A DNA stretch of 54,910 nt, taken from Alkalicoccus urumqiensis. Lineage in GTDB: Bacteria > Bacillota > Bacilli > Bacillales > Salisediminibacteriaceae. Shown one piece after another: positions 35,934 to 44,925 of this stretch (the stretch's first letter is position 1; every line of letters begins with the position of its first letter). The stretch is taken from positions 1 through 54,910 of the forward strand of contig NZ_PVNS01000016.1 in assembly GCF_002993335.1 (NCBI RefSeq), in the 5' to 3' direction. The notes under the pieces were generated by a model. It searched no databases. It had not been told where the DNA came from and worked only from the letters and a program-made list of their open reading frames with translations. Made by a program: the position numbers and the translations under genes.

Positions 35934-37331
35934 TCATTTAAAACGTGCCAGCGCCTGCCGTATAAGCGCCCAGTCCTCCTCATTTACCGTCCGCATATCC
36001 AGCAGAAATTCCCCTTTGGAAATGCGCCCTATAACAGGTGGACTGCTGCTGCGGAGGTATTTTTCGATCTCTTCCGGTCCGCAGCCGGGATGATGCAGTT
36101 CCAGCACGCTTGTCGGGCGTTCCACGAGCGGCATCGTTCCTCCGCCGACTTTGGACACCGCGCTTTTCACAGCTGCTGTAAATGGCGGAGCTATTTCTCC
36201 GGCACGTTTGAGAGCTGTCTGTTCCAGCTCCTTTTCCGATTTTATAATATCGCGGACGGCCGGGATTTCTTCGGGCGTACCGTAGGCATACTCCCAAAGC
36301 GTCGCTTCCAGTGCGGCAAGCGTCATTTTATCCAGGCGGAGGACTCTCGCCAGCTGATGTTTTTTTAATTTGTCGATCCATTCTTTCTTTCCGGCAATAA
36401 TACCTGCCTGAGGACCGCCGAGCAGTTTATCTCCACTGAAAGAAACAAGGTCGGCATGCTTCACTGCTTTTCGGACGAGCGGTTCCGAACCGATGTTTTC
36501 CGAGGCAAAAGGGTAGATCGAACCGGAGCCCAGATCCTCATACACGATGACATCTTCCCGTCCCTCATCTTCCAGTGCCCGTTTAATCTCCGGCGTGTCT
36601 GTTTCCTCTGTAAAGCCGACGACTGCGAAGTTGCTCGTGTGCACTTTCATCGCCATCGCCGTATCAGGTCCGAGCGGACGGGTGTAGTCTGAAGCTCTCG
36701 TTTTGTTTGTCGTTCCTGTTTCTACCAGGACAGCCCCGCTCTCCTCCATGATGGAAGAAACGCGGAAAGAACCTCCGATTTCGACAAGCTCGCCGCGGGA
36801 GACGATTACTTCTTTATCCGCAGCCAGCGCTTTTAGAACAAAGTATACGGCAGCTGCATTGTTATTTACTGCCACTGCCGCTTCCGCACCCGTCACTTCC
36901 TGCAGCAGCCGTTCCAGAATATCTGTCCGAGATCCTCTTTTCCCTTCAGACAGATTATACTCCAAGTTTGAATAGTTTACCGCCGTTTCATATACATGCT
37001 CAGCAGCTTTTTTTCCCAGTCGTGCCCGGCCGAGGTTCGTATGAAGCACCGTCCCTGTCGCATTGATGACTTTTTGAAGGTGATACGGGGAAACGGAGGC
37101 ATGCTCCAGACGCTTCACAAGTTCTGTCTGCGCCTCCGCCTCCGTTTCAAGCACCAGGTGCCCTTCCAGTATGGCAGCCCGCATGTTCTCAAGGAGGGTT
37201 CTCAGAATCTCCACAGTATATGCTTCCGTCCATCCCGCCGACTCCAGAGCATGAGTGAAAAAAGACGTGCTTTTTAACTCGTGGACGGCGGGAAGGAGGC
37301 GCAGTGAACGCTGCTGCTTCTCTGTAATCAC
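35934..37331 (-). CDS. selA: L-seryl-tRNA(Sec) selenium transferase
   Basis: 465 residues, the usual SelA length. The PLP lysine is K302 in 'SFSGDKLLGGPQAG', and the N-terminal SelA domain ('LPAVHELKST') and 'VINATGTVLHTNLGRA' are characteristic. It turns seryl-tRNA(Sec) into selenocysteyl-tRNA(Sec) using selenophosphate from SelD. GTG 37331 overlaps the stop of a 33-residue ORF (GTGA), so translation is probably coupled to it. It is the last gene of the rdx-ORF-selA operon. No strong terminator separates it from citB. Confidence 0.95.
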   Translation of the reverse strand: MITEKQQRSLRLLPAVHELKSTSFFTHALESAGWTEAYTVEILRTLLENMRAAILEGHLVLETEAEAQTELVKRLEHASVSPYHLQKVINATGTVLHTNLGRARLGKKAAEHVYETAVNYSNLEYNLSEGKRGSRTDILERLLQEVTGAEAAVAVNNNAAAVYFVLKALAADKEVIVSRGELVEIGGSFRVSSIMEESGAVLVETGTTNKTRASDYTRPLGPDTAMAMKVHTSNFAVVGFTEETDTPEIKRALEDEGREDVIVYEDLGSGSIYPFASENIGSEPLVRKAVKHADLVSFSGDKLLGGPQAGIIAGKKEWIDKLKKHQLARVLRLDKMTLAALEATLWEYAYGTPEEIPAVRDIIKSEKELEQTALKRAGEIAPPFTAAVKSAVSKVGGGTMPLVERPTSVLELHHPGCGPEEIEKYLRSSSPPVIGRISKGEFLLDMRTVNEEDWALIRQALARFK

Positions 37332-37429
37332 CCTTCCGTCAGTTCCCGTCGCTTCTTTTCGTCTTCAGCCAGCCCTGCTGTATAGAATGCTGCAGCAATA
37401 AGGCCGCCGATCATAATGAACCATTTCAT
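37328..37429 (-). CDS. Predicted 33-residue membrane peptide in the selA operon
   Basis: The frame begins MKWFIMIGGLIAAAFYTAGL and ends in a charged tail (AEDEKKRRELTEG). It has one hydrophobic helix. GGAGGATGA, which also holds the rdx stop, precedes its ATG by 5-8 bases, and its TGA overlaps the selA GTG. Both junctions are those of a translated gene. I do not know a family. A role in selenium handling is only guilt by association. Confidence 0.62.
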   Translation of the reverse strand: MKWFIMIGGLIAAAFYTAGLAEDEKKRRELTEG

Positions 37430-37434
37430 GCAAG

Positions 37435-37671
37435 TCATCCTCCTTTGTTTCGTATCCTGCTGATCAGCTCTGTGTGATCCGGAAACGTACCGCTTTCTTT
37501 TTTCGAATACACGAGGCTTTCATCCACTTGAATATCAAATACCCCGCCGCTTCCCGGAATTAACTCCAAAGTGTGAATGTCGTGGCGGAAAGACTCAAAC
37601 AACGCTTCTGCGCACCGCGCAGCCTGTGGTGCATAGCTTCACTGCATACAGAAGGTGATCGTAATATGCAT
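37435..37671 (-). CDS. SelW/Rdx-type selenoprotein with in-frame UGA (CxxU)
   Basis: A 78-codon frame that is uninterrupted if TGA at 37641-37639 is read as selenocysteine. The start reads MHITITFCMQ-U-SYAPQAARCAEALFE, giving C8-M-Q-U11 at the end of the first strand, the redox site of SelW/SelT/SelH (Rdx) proteins. The later 'LELIPGSGGVFDIQVDESLVYSKKESGTFPDH' follows the SelW beta-hairpin pattern 'GxFE(I/V)xVxGxLVxSKkxxGxFP'. RBS GGAGGAG lies six bases before ATG. It leads the operon with selA and shares a divergent promoter region with selD. A standard gene caller would miss or truncate it. Its role is probably thiol redox chemistry. Confidence 0.9.
37608..37636 (-). promoter_or_regulatory. 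Candidate SECIS hairpin of the rdx selenoprotein
   Basis: Starting two bases after the UGA, a stem pairs CTATGCACC with GGTGCGCAG (eight pairs including one T-G, with one A-C mismatch) around an 11-base loop ACAGGCTGCGC containing the G-rich AGGCTG. Position and loop are like bacterial SECIS elements bound by SelB. Structure only; not tested. Confidence 0.55.
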
Positions 37672-37698
37672 TACATCTCCTCCTTCCTTTTGCATTTT

Positions 37699-37742
37699 AG
37701 TGTAGTCTATCATTTGGAAGTGGTCAATCAGAAGCGTATAAT
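37699..37742. promoter_or_regulatory. Overlapping divergent promoters of rdx-selA and selD
   Basis: Plus strand: TTGGAA (37714-37719), 17 bases, TATAAT (37737-37742), 31 bases before the selD ATG. Minus strand: TTGACC (37727-37722), 17 bases, TACACT (37704-37699), 28 bases before the rdx ATG. The two -35 regions overlap, so RNA polymerase cannot occupy both at once. Confidence 0.65.
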
Positions 37743-37772
37743 GAAAATGTACGAAGAGAGAGGAGGAATAGT

Positions 37773-38834
37773 ATGTTTGATTTAACTTCATCTGATAAGC
37801 GTCTTACAACCATGACAAAAAAAGCTGGTTGAGGATGCAAAATTGGTCCTAGCGACCTGGCGCAGGTTCTGCGTCACCTACCGAAAGAAAATGGTAACGA
37901 AAACCTTCTGGTCGGAATCGATACGGCAGACGATGCCGGTGTATACAGACTGACAGATGACATCGCCCTCGTCCAGACGGTCGATTATTTCACGCCGATT
38001 GTGGATGACCCGTATATGTTCGGTCAGATTGCTGCAGCAAATGCGCTGAGCGATGTCTATGCAATGGGAGGAAAACCGACGACGGTTTTAAATATCGTCG
38101 GCTTCCCGATTAAAAAGCTCTCACCGGACGTTCTGGCACAAATTCTTCAGGGTGCTTCTGAAAAGGTAAAAGAATCCGGAGCTGTTCTCGCAGGTGGTCA
38201 CTCGATCGATGATCCCGAGCCGAAATTCGGTCTCAGCTGCACGGGCACCGTCCATCCGGATAAGATCTTTAAAAATGTCGGTGCACAGCCGGGAGATGCG
38301 CTTGTTCTGACGAAGCCTCTCGGTGTCGGCATTATGACGACAGCGATCAAGAAGCAGAAGGCAACGGATGAACAGATCGCCAATGTGTCACAGACGATGG
38401 CTCACCTGAATAAGGAAGCAGCTGAAGCATTGGAGGAATTCACTCCGAATGCTGTCACGGATGTTACAGGCTTCGGTCTGATCGGCCACGGCTATGAGAT
38501 GGCTTCCGGCAGCGGCGTCACGTTTACGTTCGACTTTAACAAAGTGCCGTTCCTTCCGGGTACGGATGAGCTCGCTCAGGCCGGCATCATTCCCGGCGGT
38601 ACGAAAGAAAACGTCGAATGGCTGGAAGACCACGTCGTGTATCCGGAATCGATGAAAGAGCATGAAAAATTCAGCATTGCCGACTCGATCACGTCAGGCG
38701 GACTGCTCATCAGTATGCCGGAGGATCAGGCCAGAGCATATGTGGAAAAGATGAACAGCAGTGTATTCGGCGCCCACATCGTCGGCACTGTTTCCGAGAA
38801 ACAGGAAAAAACCGTTTACGTCAATCACAGCTGA
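37773..38834 (+). CDS. selD: Selenophosphate synthetase SelD, a selenoprotein
   Basis: 353 codons. TGA at 37830-37832 is codon 20 and is read as selenocysteine: the context K-K-A-G-U-G-C-K matches GAGCGCK of E. coli SelD, in which the first Cys is catalytic. Without readthrough the frame has no valid start before 38001, and the ATP-binding N-terminus would be lost. The AIRS domains ('AANALSDVYAMGGKP', 'LAGGHSIDDPEPKFGLSCTG') are intact. It makes selenophosphate for SelA and SelU. RBS GAGGAGG precedes ATG 37773. Its own synthesis depends on the selenocysteine system, a built-in feedback. Confidence 0.95.
37845..37868 (+). promoter_or_regulatory. Candidate SECIS region of selD
   Basis: Two mutually exclusive hairpins follow the UGA: GGTC/GACC with a 5-base loop (37845-37857) and GACCTG/CAGGTT with loop GCG (37854-37868). 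They lie 12 and 21 bases downstream. Gram-positive SECIS elements vary in sequence, so this is only a structural candidate. Confidence 0.35.
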
Positions 38835-38870
38835 AGCACGAACTTGATGTAACTGCGTATATCACTTCAT

Positions 38871-38914
38871 AAATCCGGCCCGTCATCACAGCGATGACGG
38901 GCCGGATTTTTATA
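38871..38914. terminator. Bidirectional terminator between selD and selB
   Basis: AATCCGGCCCGTCAT/ATGACGGGCCGGATT is a 15-bp perfect stem with a T-run on the plus strand, 37 bases after selD. On the minus strand the A/T flank is weaker, but it may also end selB, which stops at 39053. The 140 bases between it and selB hold nothing I can name. Confidence 0.85.
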
Positions 38915-39052
38915 CGTTTGAGACTGCCTGCGGTCCCTTTTTACGACGGCTTTAATGCAGCACTTTTTCGAAACCGGAGATCAATGTGTACGTTTCTGCC
39001 GTTGATAATTGTACGCTGACCGGTTACCGATGCTGGTAGAGAACTATTTTTT

Positions 39053-40909
39053 CTATCTCCATATCCGGTCTTTATCTTTCCTCGCCGTCCACCCTTCTTT
39101 ATCCGCCAATTCAAGAAGAGGAACGAGGTATTTCCTCGTCAGTCCGAGGTGCTCTTTTGCTTCCTGCAGCGAAAATCCGTCTGCTGTATGTTCTTGCAGC
39201 CGGCTCATGCCCTCCTCGAACGCCGTTCGGGAAATAAGGTGTTTTTCATCCAGCTCCAGTGCTTCTGCCGCGAGCATCCACATGCGGAGTTCCCTGCTCC
39301 ACTCTTCCGGCAGGCCGGCATTTGCGGTACTTTCCTCAAAAACCGGCGGTTCCAGTCCGCTCTCGAGAATATCTGCTTCCACCTGCTCCATTCTTTTTCT
39401 CCACTCTTTAGGGAAATGAGGTTCCCAGCCGCTTTCATGAATCCACGCCCCCCGGCGGCGGACGGCTTCTCGTTCAATCATCATACCAGCCAGGGCCTCG
39501 GAAGCTTCTTTTTCGTAGGGCAGTTCCTGCAGCAGTTCTGCAAATGGCTTGCCCCTTCGGAGAGGATTCATTTTCTGATACCTGCGTATTAGCATGAGGG
39601 CCAGCTCTTCCGCTTCGTCCAGACTATTTTTAGTCGTCAGGAATTCGCCTGCGCGCGGAAGATTTTCAGCAGCTGCCTCTACATCTGCAAGTGGCAGGGA
39701 GAGAGCTTGAGAAGCTTCTTTTACGAGCACAAAATGCCTCTCCTGAACAAAATCCTGAAGCCTCTCTTCCGGTGTCCCTTCATAGCGTCGTTCGAGCTCC
39801 TCAACTGTCTGTTTTCCAAAACGGTGAGTTTCAGCTGAGGGATCAATAACCGCCCCGCCGCCGATCGTTTCCATCGGTGTCGGCCGGCGGAGAATGAACC
39901 GGTCATTTCTGTCACAGACGACTGCCTCATCCAGACGAACCTGGCAGAATACAGGGCCCTGTTCGTCATGTGTAAGTTCATTGCGGTCAAAGAAAACAAT
40001 TTTCCCATACACTTCGGACGTTCCCGTATGCAGTTTTACCGGAGCACGCTGCTTCAGCGGCGTTTTAAAAAGCGGCACGGGGAAAAGGACGGTATCGATC
40101 GTTTTGGTAATTGGAAAATCACCGCTCACAAGAACGTCCCCGCGGTGGATATCCGAGTAGTCGATGCCGCCGAGATTAATTGCAGCACGCTGTCCGCTGT
40201 GCACCGTCTCTCTTTTTTCGTGGTGCACCTGCATCTGCCGGATACGTACTTCCTTTTTATGCGGCAGCAGATGCAGGACATCCCCGACAGACGCGGTTCC
40301 GTTCTGCACCGTTCCCCGGACGACGGTGCCCTGCCCCTTTACAGAAAAAGACTGATCTACAGGGAGGCGGAACGGTCCTGCTGAGCGCCTGGCCGGCATC
40401 GCTTTCAATTTGTTTACCGCAGCTTCTTTCAATTCATCGATACCTGTTTTCGTTAAGCTGTCTACAAAATAAACAGGTGCTTCCTGCGCAAATGTCCCTT
40501 CAAGCTGATCCTGAACATCCACTGTAAGCAGTTCCTGCATTTCTTCATCCAGCCCATCCGATTTCGTAAATGCAATCATGCCGACTTCGGTTCCGAGAAG
40601 CTCCAGTATATGTACGTGTTCTTTTGTCTGCGGCATGACTCCTTCATCCGCTGCAATGACGAGAATGACCATATCGATTCCCGACACCCCGGCGATCATC
40701 TGACGGATAAAACGTTCGTGCCCCGGCACATCAATAATAGAGACTTCGATGGAATCATCTGTTTCGAGGCGGGCGAATCCCGGTTCAATGGATATATTCC
40801 GTTCTTTTTCCTCTTTCAGGCGGTCCGTATCCTGGTTCGTCAACGCTTTAGTCAACGTCGTTTTACCATGGTCTATATGTCCGGCCATTCCAATTGTAAA
40901 GTAATTCAA
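39053..40909 (-). CDS. selB: Selenocysteine-specific elongation factor SelB
   Basis: 618 residues from TTG 40909, chosen because GGAGGG lies seven bases upstream and the product then starts with '[19 protein letters not shown]'. The GTPase domain has GHIDHGKT (10-17), 'DVPGHERF' and TKSD; EF-Tu-like domains follow (about 170-345). Residues from about 380 to the end are winged-helix domains that bind SECIS RNA. It brings Sec-tRNA to UGA codons. It is divergent from the tRNA-Sec gene across a 135-base promoter region. Confidence 0.95.
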   Translation of the reverse strand: MNYFTIGMAGHIDHGKTTLTKALTNQDTDRLKEEKERNISIEPGFARLETDDSIEVSIIDVPGHERFIRQMIAGVSGIDMVILVIAADEGVMPQTKEHVHILELLGTEVGMIAFTKSDGLDEEMQELLTVDVQDQLEGTFAQEAPVYFVDSLTKTGIDELKEAAVNKLKAMPARRSAGPFRLPVDQSFSVKGQGTVVRGTVQNGTASVGDVLHLLPHKKEVRIRQMQVHHEKRETVHSGQRAAINLGGIDYSDIHRGDVLVSGDFPITKTIDTVLFPVPLFKTPLKQRAPVKLHTGTSEVYGKIVFFDRNELTHDEQGPVFCQVRLDEAVVCDRNDRFILRRPTPMETIGGGAVIDPSAETHRFGKQTVEELERRYEGTPEERLQDFVQERHFVLVKEASQALSLPLADVEAAAENLPRAGEFLTTKNSLDEAEELALMLIRRYQKMNPLRRGKPFAELLQELPYEKEASEALAGMMIEREAVRRRGAWIHESGWEPHFPKEWRKRMEQVEADILESGLEPPVFEESTANAGLPEEWSRELRMWMLAAEALELDEKHLISRTAFEEGMSRLQEHTADGFSLQEAKEHLGLTRKYLVPLLELADKEGWTARKDKDRIWR

Positions 40910-40969
40910 GAAAATCCCTCCATCCATAAAGCTCAACATTATGCATCTGCTTTATCCAGTTTAACGGAA

Positions 40970-41031
40970 TCGTGCCGGATTGACGAGAGTCGTGCCTGAT
41001 CATTGCAAACTTAGTGCAGCTGTCATATAAT
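40970..41031 (+). promoter_or_regulatory. tRNA-Sec promoter with upstream direct repeats
   Basis: TTGCAA (41003-41008), 17 bases, TATAAT (41026-41031) lies 13 bases before the tRNA. Just upstream the 11-mer TCGTGCC[G/T]GAT occurs twice, at 40970-40980 and 40990-41000, exactly 20 bases apart, in the region shared with selB. The spacing of about two helical turns suggests a regulator site, which is inference. Confidence 0.65.
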
Positions 41032-41044
41032 GAACAGAGTCTAT

Positions 41045-41141
41045 GGGGCCGGATGCGTAGCTGGTGCTTGCCTGGGCCTTCAAAGCCTTTTGGGAGGCGC
41101 GTGACGTCTCTGGTGGGTTCGATTCCCACACGGTCCCGCCA
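41045..41141 (+). tRNA. selC: tRNA-Sec (anticodon UCA)
   Basis: A 97-base tRNA. The acceptor GGGGCCG pairs with CGGTCCC, followed by discriminator G and an encoded CCA. The anticodon loop is CTTCAAA with TCA at 41080-41082. A seven-pair extra arm is formed by GGAGGCG/CGTCTCT, and the T arm is GTGGG-TTCGATT-CCCAC. The long extra arm and UCA anticodon make it selenocysteine tRNA, not a Leu or Ser species. The anticodon stem has a T-T pair at its outer end and the D stem appears to have a bulge, so a covariance-model fit should be run. The gene selB is adjacent and divergent. Confidence 0.95.
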
Positions 41142-41190
41142 ATTATGTTTAATCAGACCGCCGGTGACGATGAAAGTGGAGGGGAAATAG

Positions 41191-41625
41191 ATGGAAGATC
41201 TTTTTATGTGGTTTATAGCTCTCTGGTCTTTGTTTGTCTTCGTTCTTGTCGCAATCGGCGGTTACTTTATGTTCCGAAAATTCTTGAAGAAAATGCCCAA
41301 AGACGACGGCCGGTCCATTCTCGACTGGCAGGAATATTATATCAACCAGACGATTCATTTGTGGACTCCGGAAAAGCGCGCACTTCTAAATGAACTCGTC
41401 GAACCGGTTCCCGAACTGTTCCGGGATATCGCTAAACAGAAAATAGCCGGTAAAATCGGCGAATATGCGCTGGAAGAAAAAGCAGATGTGCTGACTGAAG
41501 AGCTTATTATTAAAGGGTACATTGCTGCCACGCCGAAGCGGGATCACAAATTTCTCCGCAGAAAGCTTCAGGAGAAAAACATTGATGCCGCCCCGTATGA
41601 ACATTACTTTGAACAGTCTTCCTAA
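41191..41625 (+). CDS. yneK: DUF2621 membrane protein, YneK
   Basis: 144 residues. One N-terminal membrane helix (about 5-30) is followed by a cytosolic domain ('SILDWQEYYINQTIHLWTPEKRALLNELVEPVP'), the DUF2621 signature. Function is unknown. RBS GTGGAGGGG supports ATG 41191. It lies 49 bases after tRNA-Sec with no terminator or clear promoter between, so it may be read from the tRNA promoter. It is convergent with ccdC, with a shared terminator. Confidence 0.83.
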   Translation: MEDLFMWFIALWSLFVFVLVAIGGYFMFRKFLKKMPKDDGRSILDWQEYYINQTIHLWTPEKRALLNELVEPVPELFRDIAKQKIAGKIGEYALEEKADVLTEELIIKGYIAATPKRDHKFLRRKLQEKNIDAAPYEHYFEQSS

Positions 41626-41642
41626 TACAATCAGCTGAATCT

Positions 41643-41676
41643 AAAAACGGATCCGGGCAATCCCGGATCCGTTTTT
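41643..41676. terminator. Bidirectional terminator between yneK and ccdC
   Basis: AAAAACGGATCCGGG/CCCGGATCCGTTTTT with loop CAAT can end both convergent genes. Confidence 0.92.
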
Positions 41677-41677
41677 A

Positions 41678-42166
41678 TTATGCCTGAACAGCTGCGGTCT
41701 GTCCGGGCAGTTTATTCTCCATTTTTTTAAACTTGACAAACATCGCAATCCGCCAGGGCAGAAGCATGCCGAATGCCAGCAGGAAAAACATGCCGGCCAG
41801 CACTTCGTATTCGAAGTAAATGCCGAAAATAAGCTTAAATACGATACGAACAGCGAGCAGTCCGATTAAAATAAAAGGAAAAATCCGCGAACGCTTCATA
41901 TAAATATCTCCGCTGCGTATCTCAAACGACGAGGTTTTAATTAAAATAACGGAAAACAGCGCGCCGACTGCCAGCGCTTCACCTACCTGCAGCCATGTAA
42001 TATCCTGTACCGGCGGGTATAAAAACATAAGAAATCCTGTCGACATGGCAAATGGCGGGATGAGGATTTTTCTCGCCGTTGCCGGCTTTTTCATTGATTT
42101 CATTCGGATGATCAAAGCAGCGACAGCCATAAATGCGGCTGCAGCAGCAAACAATACGGTATACAT
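41678..42166 (-). CDS. ccdC: CcdC family protein (YneJ)
   Basis: 162 residues with five predicted membrane helices, starting 'MYTVLFAAAAAFMAVAALIIRMKS'. It matches YneJ/CcdC, once tied to cytochrome c maturation but not essential for it. The start ATG 42166 follows AAGGGGG; 16 earlier residues lack an RBS. In B. subtilis it lies with ccdA and yneI; here those are missing from the neighbourhood and yneK is convergent instead of collinear, a local rearrangement. Confidence 0.78.
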   Translation of the reverse strand: MYTVLFAAAAAFMAVAALIIRMKSMKKPATARKILIPPFAMSTGFLMFLYPPVQDITWLQVGEALAVGALFSVILIKTSSFEIRSGDIYMKRSRIFPFILIGLLAVRIVFKLIFGIYFEYEVLAGMFFLLAFGMLLPWRIAMFVKFKKMENKLPGQTAAVQA

Positions 42167-42253
42167 CGAATCCCCCTTACTCTGCATTGACAGTATAGCA
42201 CATGAGCCGCGCAAGCTGAACTGCTTTTATGCAGCATGAGATCGTCTCTTACA

Positions 42254-42295
42254 GAGAAAAACAAAGGCAGCACACCCGCACGGGGTATGCTGCCT
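42254..42295 (-). terminator. Terminator of the csoR-copA-copZ operon
   Basis: On the minus strand AGGCAGCATACCCC pairs with GGGTGTGCTGCCT (one mismatch), followed by TTGTTTTT. Confidence 0.87.
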
Positions 42296-42302
42296 GTTCA
42301 CA

Positions 42303-42509
42303 TTACTGTTTTACGTCATAGCCCTGGTCTTCGATTTCCTCAATGATCTGTTCCACCGATGCATCGTCGTTCATCTCAACTTCGACGAGACCGGCTTCCA
42401 GATTCACCTGAGCCCTGCTTACTCCTTCAACGGAAGATGCAGCACCTTCGACAGCCTGCTTACAGTGACCGCACGTCATACCTTCTACATGAATCGTTTC
42501 TGTTTTCAT
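42303..42509 (-). CDS. copZ: Copper chaperone CopZ
   Basis: A 68-residue single HMA domain with GMTCGHC, the Cu(I)-binding CxxC. It carries copper to CopA and CsoR in the cytosol. The ATG overlaps the copA stop by 4 bases (ATGA). It is last in the csoR-copA-copZ run, as in other bacilli, and is followed by a terminator. Confidence 0.95.
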   Translation of the reverse strand: MKTETIHVEGMTCGHCKQAVEGAASSVEGVSRAQVNLEAGLVEVEMNDDASVEQIIEEIEDQGYDVKQ

Positions 42510-44914
42510 CCCTGTTCACCTCCCTCAATGGATTCTTTCAGCGGAATACGCTTTAAGCGGAGCGAGTTGGATACGACAGATACCGAACTGAATGCCATTG
42601 CAGCTCCCGCTACCCATGGCGCGAGAAAACCGAGTGCTGCGATCGGTATGCCGATCGAATTATAAACAAACGCCCAGAATAAATTCTGCTTGATATTACG
42701 CATCGTTTTGCTGCTGAGATCAAAAACGTGAAGAAGAATACGCAGATCTTCGCGCATGAGCGTAATGTCCGCTGCCTCCATAGCAACATCCGTTCCGGTA
42801 CCGACCGCTGTGCCGATGTCTGCCTGAACGAGTGCCGGAGCATCATTTATCCCGTCTCCGATCATCATTACCCTTCTTCCTTCTTCCTGAATCTCTTTAA
42901 TAATAAGCGCTTTTTCTTCCGGAAGCACTTCACTGAAAACACGGTCAATACCAGCTTTCTCAGCGATTGCAGATGCCGTGCGTTCATTATCGCCGGTTAC
43001 CATAATCGTTTCTTTCCCGGCAAGCCGGAGTTTATGAACCGCCTCTGCAGCAGATTCTTTCAGCGTATCTGCTGCGGCAATGTACCCGGCAAATGTGCCG
43101 TCCACCGCGACGAGAAGAACCGTTTTCCCCTCCGATTCCAGCACTTCCACGTGCTCTCCAGCACTGCTCCAGTCGATTTCTTCCTCATTCATAAGCTTTC
43201 TTGTCCCAATCCGGACTTCCTTATCACCGGCCGTGCCGCGGATACCGTGACCGGGTACAGCTGTAAAGGAGGAAACCGGCTCAAGCCTCAGTCCGCGTCC
43301 GGATGCCTCATCCACTACTGCTTCGGCAAGTGGATGTTCAGAGCGCGCCTCAAGAGACGCAGCGAGCCGGAGCAGCTCATCTTCAGAAATCTCTGATTCG
43401 ACAATATCAGTGACCGCAGGCTGCCCCTTCGTGAGCGTGCCGGTCTTATCGAAAACAATCGTATCCACTTTATGCGCCTGCTCCAGATACTGCCCGCCTT
43501 TAAACAGGATGCCGTTTTCTGCCGCTCTGCCTGTGCCGACCATGATGGAAGTCGGCGTAGCGAGTCCCAGCGCACACGGGCAGGCGATGACGAGAACAGC
43601 AGTAAAGTTAATCAGCGCCGTTTCAAAGGATGCCCCTGCAAGGAAATACCAGCCTAGAAAGGATAAAACGGCGATGCCGAATGCCGCCGGTACAAAATAT
43701 CCGGAAATAACATCTGCAAGACGCTGAATCGGCGCTTTGGAACTCTGGGCTTCTTCTACAATGCGGATAATCTGCGAAAGTGCTGTATCCGAGCCTACTT
43801 GATCAGCTTTTATAAGAAGAGAACCGTTTTTGTTCACGGTGGCGCCGATAACACTCTCACCTTCCGACTTTTCGACTGGAACACTTTCCCCGGTGAGCAT
43901 GGACTCGTCAACCGATGAATATCCTTCCAGCACCGTACCATCCACAGGAATTTTATCACCGGGTTTCACACGGATCTGTTCGCCTGGGACCACTTCCGAA
44001 ACAGGTACGAGAGACTCGACTCCGTCGCGGATGACAAGCGCTTTTTTCGGCTGCAGGCTCATGAGGGACTGAATCGCTTCGGACGTTTTTCCCTTTGCCC
44101 CTGCCTCAAGCAGTTTGCCGAGAAGAACGAGTGTAATTATCACGGCACTCGTTTCAAAGAACAAGCCGCTTCCGCCGGTTAAAACGATAACAACAGAGTA
44201 GATATAAGCCGCTGACGTACCCATGGCAACGAGGACATCCATATTCGCACTGCCGCCGCGGAGAGCTTTATAGGCCCCCTTATAAAACTGCCAACCGGCA
44301 ATAAACTGCACGGGAGTCGCAAGCGTCCACTGCACGTAGCCATTCATCAGAATAGACGGCAGAATCATCTGCCCCGGAAAGAAATGGTCGATCATCGTAA
44401 CGAATAACGGAATGGAGAGGAAAAGCGCCAGGAGAAACATCCGCTTCTGCCTTTTGTATGCTTTCTCTTTTTTCTCTTTGCGTTCATCATTGTCTTCCCG
44501 TGCTTTCGGTGTGTAGCCGAGCTTCTGCACTTTTTCAAACATTTTCTCGACACTGATCACCGTTGAATCATACTCCACGACTGCTTCTTCCGTCGTTAAA
44601 TTCACGGATGCCTGATCAATTCCACCCTGTTTGCCGAGAACTTTTTCAATTCTCGCTGAACAGGCCGCACAGGTCATACCATCTACATGAAAACGTATTG
44701 TCTCTGCAGCCGGTTTGTAGCCTGCTTTTTCTATTTTCGCTTTAATATCCGTTATGCCCACTTTTTCATCATCGTACGTAACGGACGCTTTTTCTGTCGT
44801 TAAATTAACGGACGCCTCCACGCCGTCCATTTTATTCAATACCTTTTCAATACGGGAAGAACACGCTGCACACGTCATACCCTCCACCGGGATCGACCGC
44901 TGTTTTACTGTCAT
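42506..44914 (-). CDS. copA: Copper-exporting P1B-type ATPase CopA
   Basis: 802 residues. Two N-terminal HMA domains (GMTCAACS near 13 and 82), then the P-type core: the CPC metal site in 'VIACPCALG', phosphorylation DKTGT, actuator TGES and the hinge '[10 protein letters not shown]'. It exports Cu(I) across the membrane. The start follows CsoR by 11 bases with AGGAGGGG before it. Expression should be raised by copper via CsoR. Confidence 0.96.
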   Translation of the reverse strand: MTVKQRSIPVEGMTCAACSSRIEKVLNKMDGVEASVNLTTEKASVTYDDEKVGITDIKAKIEKAGYKPAAETIRFHVDGMTCAACSARIEKVLGKQGGIDQASVNLTTEEAVVEYDSTVISVEKMFEKVQKLGYTPKAREDNDERKEKKEKAYKRQKRMFLLALFLSIPLFVTMIDHFFPGQMILPSILMNGYVQWTLATPVQFIAGWQFYKGAYKALRGGSANMDVLVAMGTSAAYIYSVVIVLTGGSGLFFETSAVIITLVLLGKLLEAGAKGKTSEAIQSLMSLQPKKALVIRDGVESLVPVSEVVPGEQIRVKPGDKIPVDGTVLEGYSSVDESMLTGESVPVEKSEGESVIGATVNKNGSLLIKADQVGSDTALSQIIRIVEEAQSSKAPIQRLADVISGYFVPAAFGIAVLSFLGWYFLAGASFETALINFTAVLVIACPCALGLATPTSIMVGTGRAAENGILFKGGQYLEQAHKVDTIVFDKTGTLTKGQPAVTDIVESEISEDELLRLAASLEARSEHPLAEAVVDEASGRGLRLEPVSSFTAVPGHGIRGTAGDKEVRIGTRKLMNEEEIDWSSAGEHVEVLESEGKTVLLVAVDGTFAGYIAAADTLKESAAEAVHKLRLAGKETIMVTGDNERTASAIAEKAGIDRVFSEVLPEEKALIIKEIQEEGRRVMMIGDGINDAPALVQADIGTAVGTGTDVAMEAADITLMREDLRILLHVFDLSSKTMRNIKQNLFWAFVYNSIGIPIAALGFLAPWVAGAAMAFSSVSVVSNSLRLKRIPLKESIEGGEQG

Positions 44915-44925
44915 GGAATCCCCTC

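Noticed and set aside
38001-38834. A shorter selD beginning at 38001
   Set aside because: It lacks the catalytic loop and has no RBS; the upstream frame through the UGA matches SelD residue for residue.
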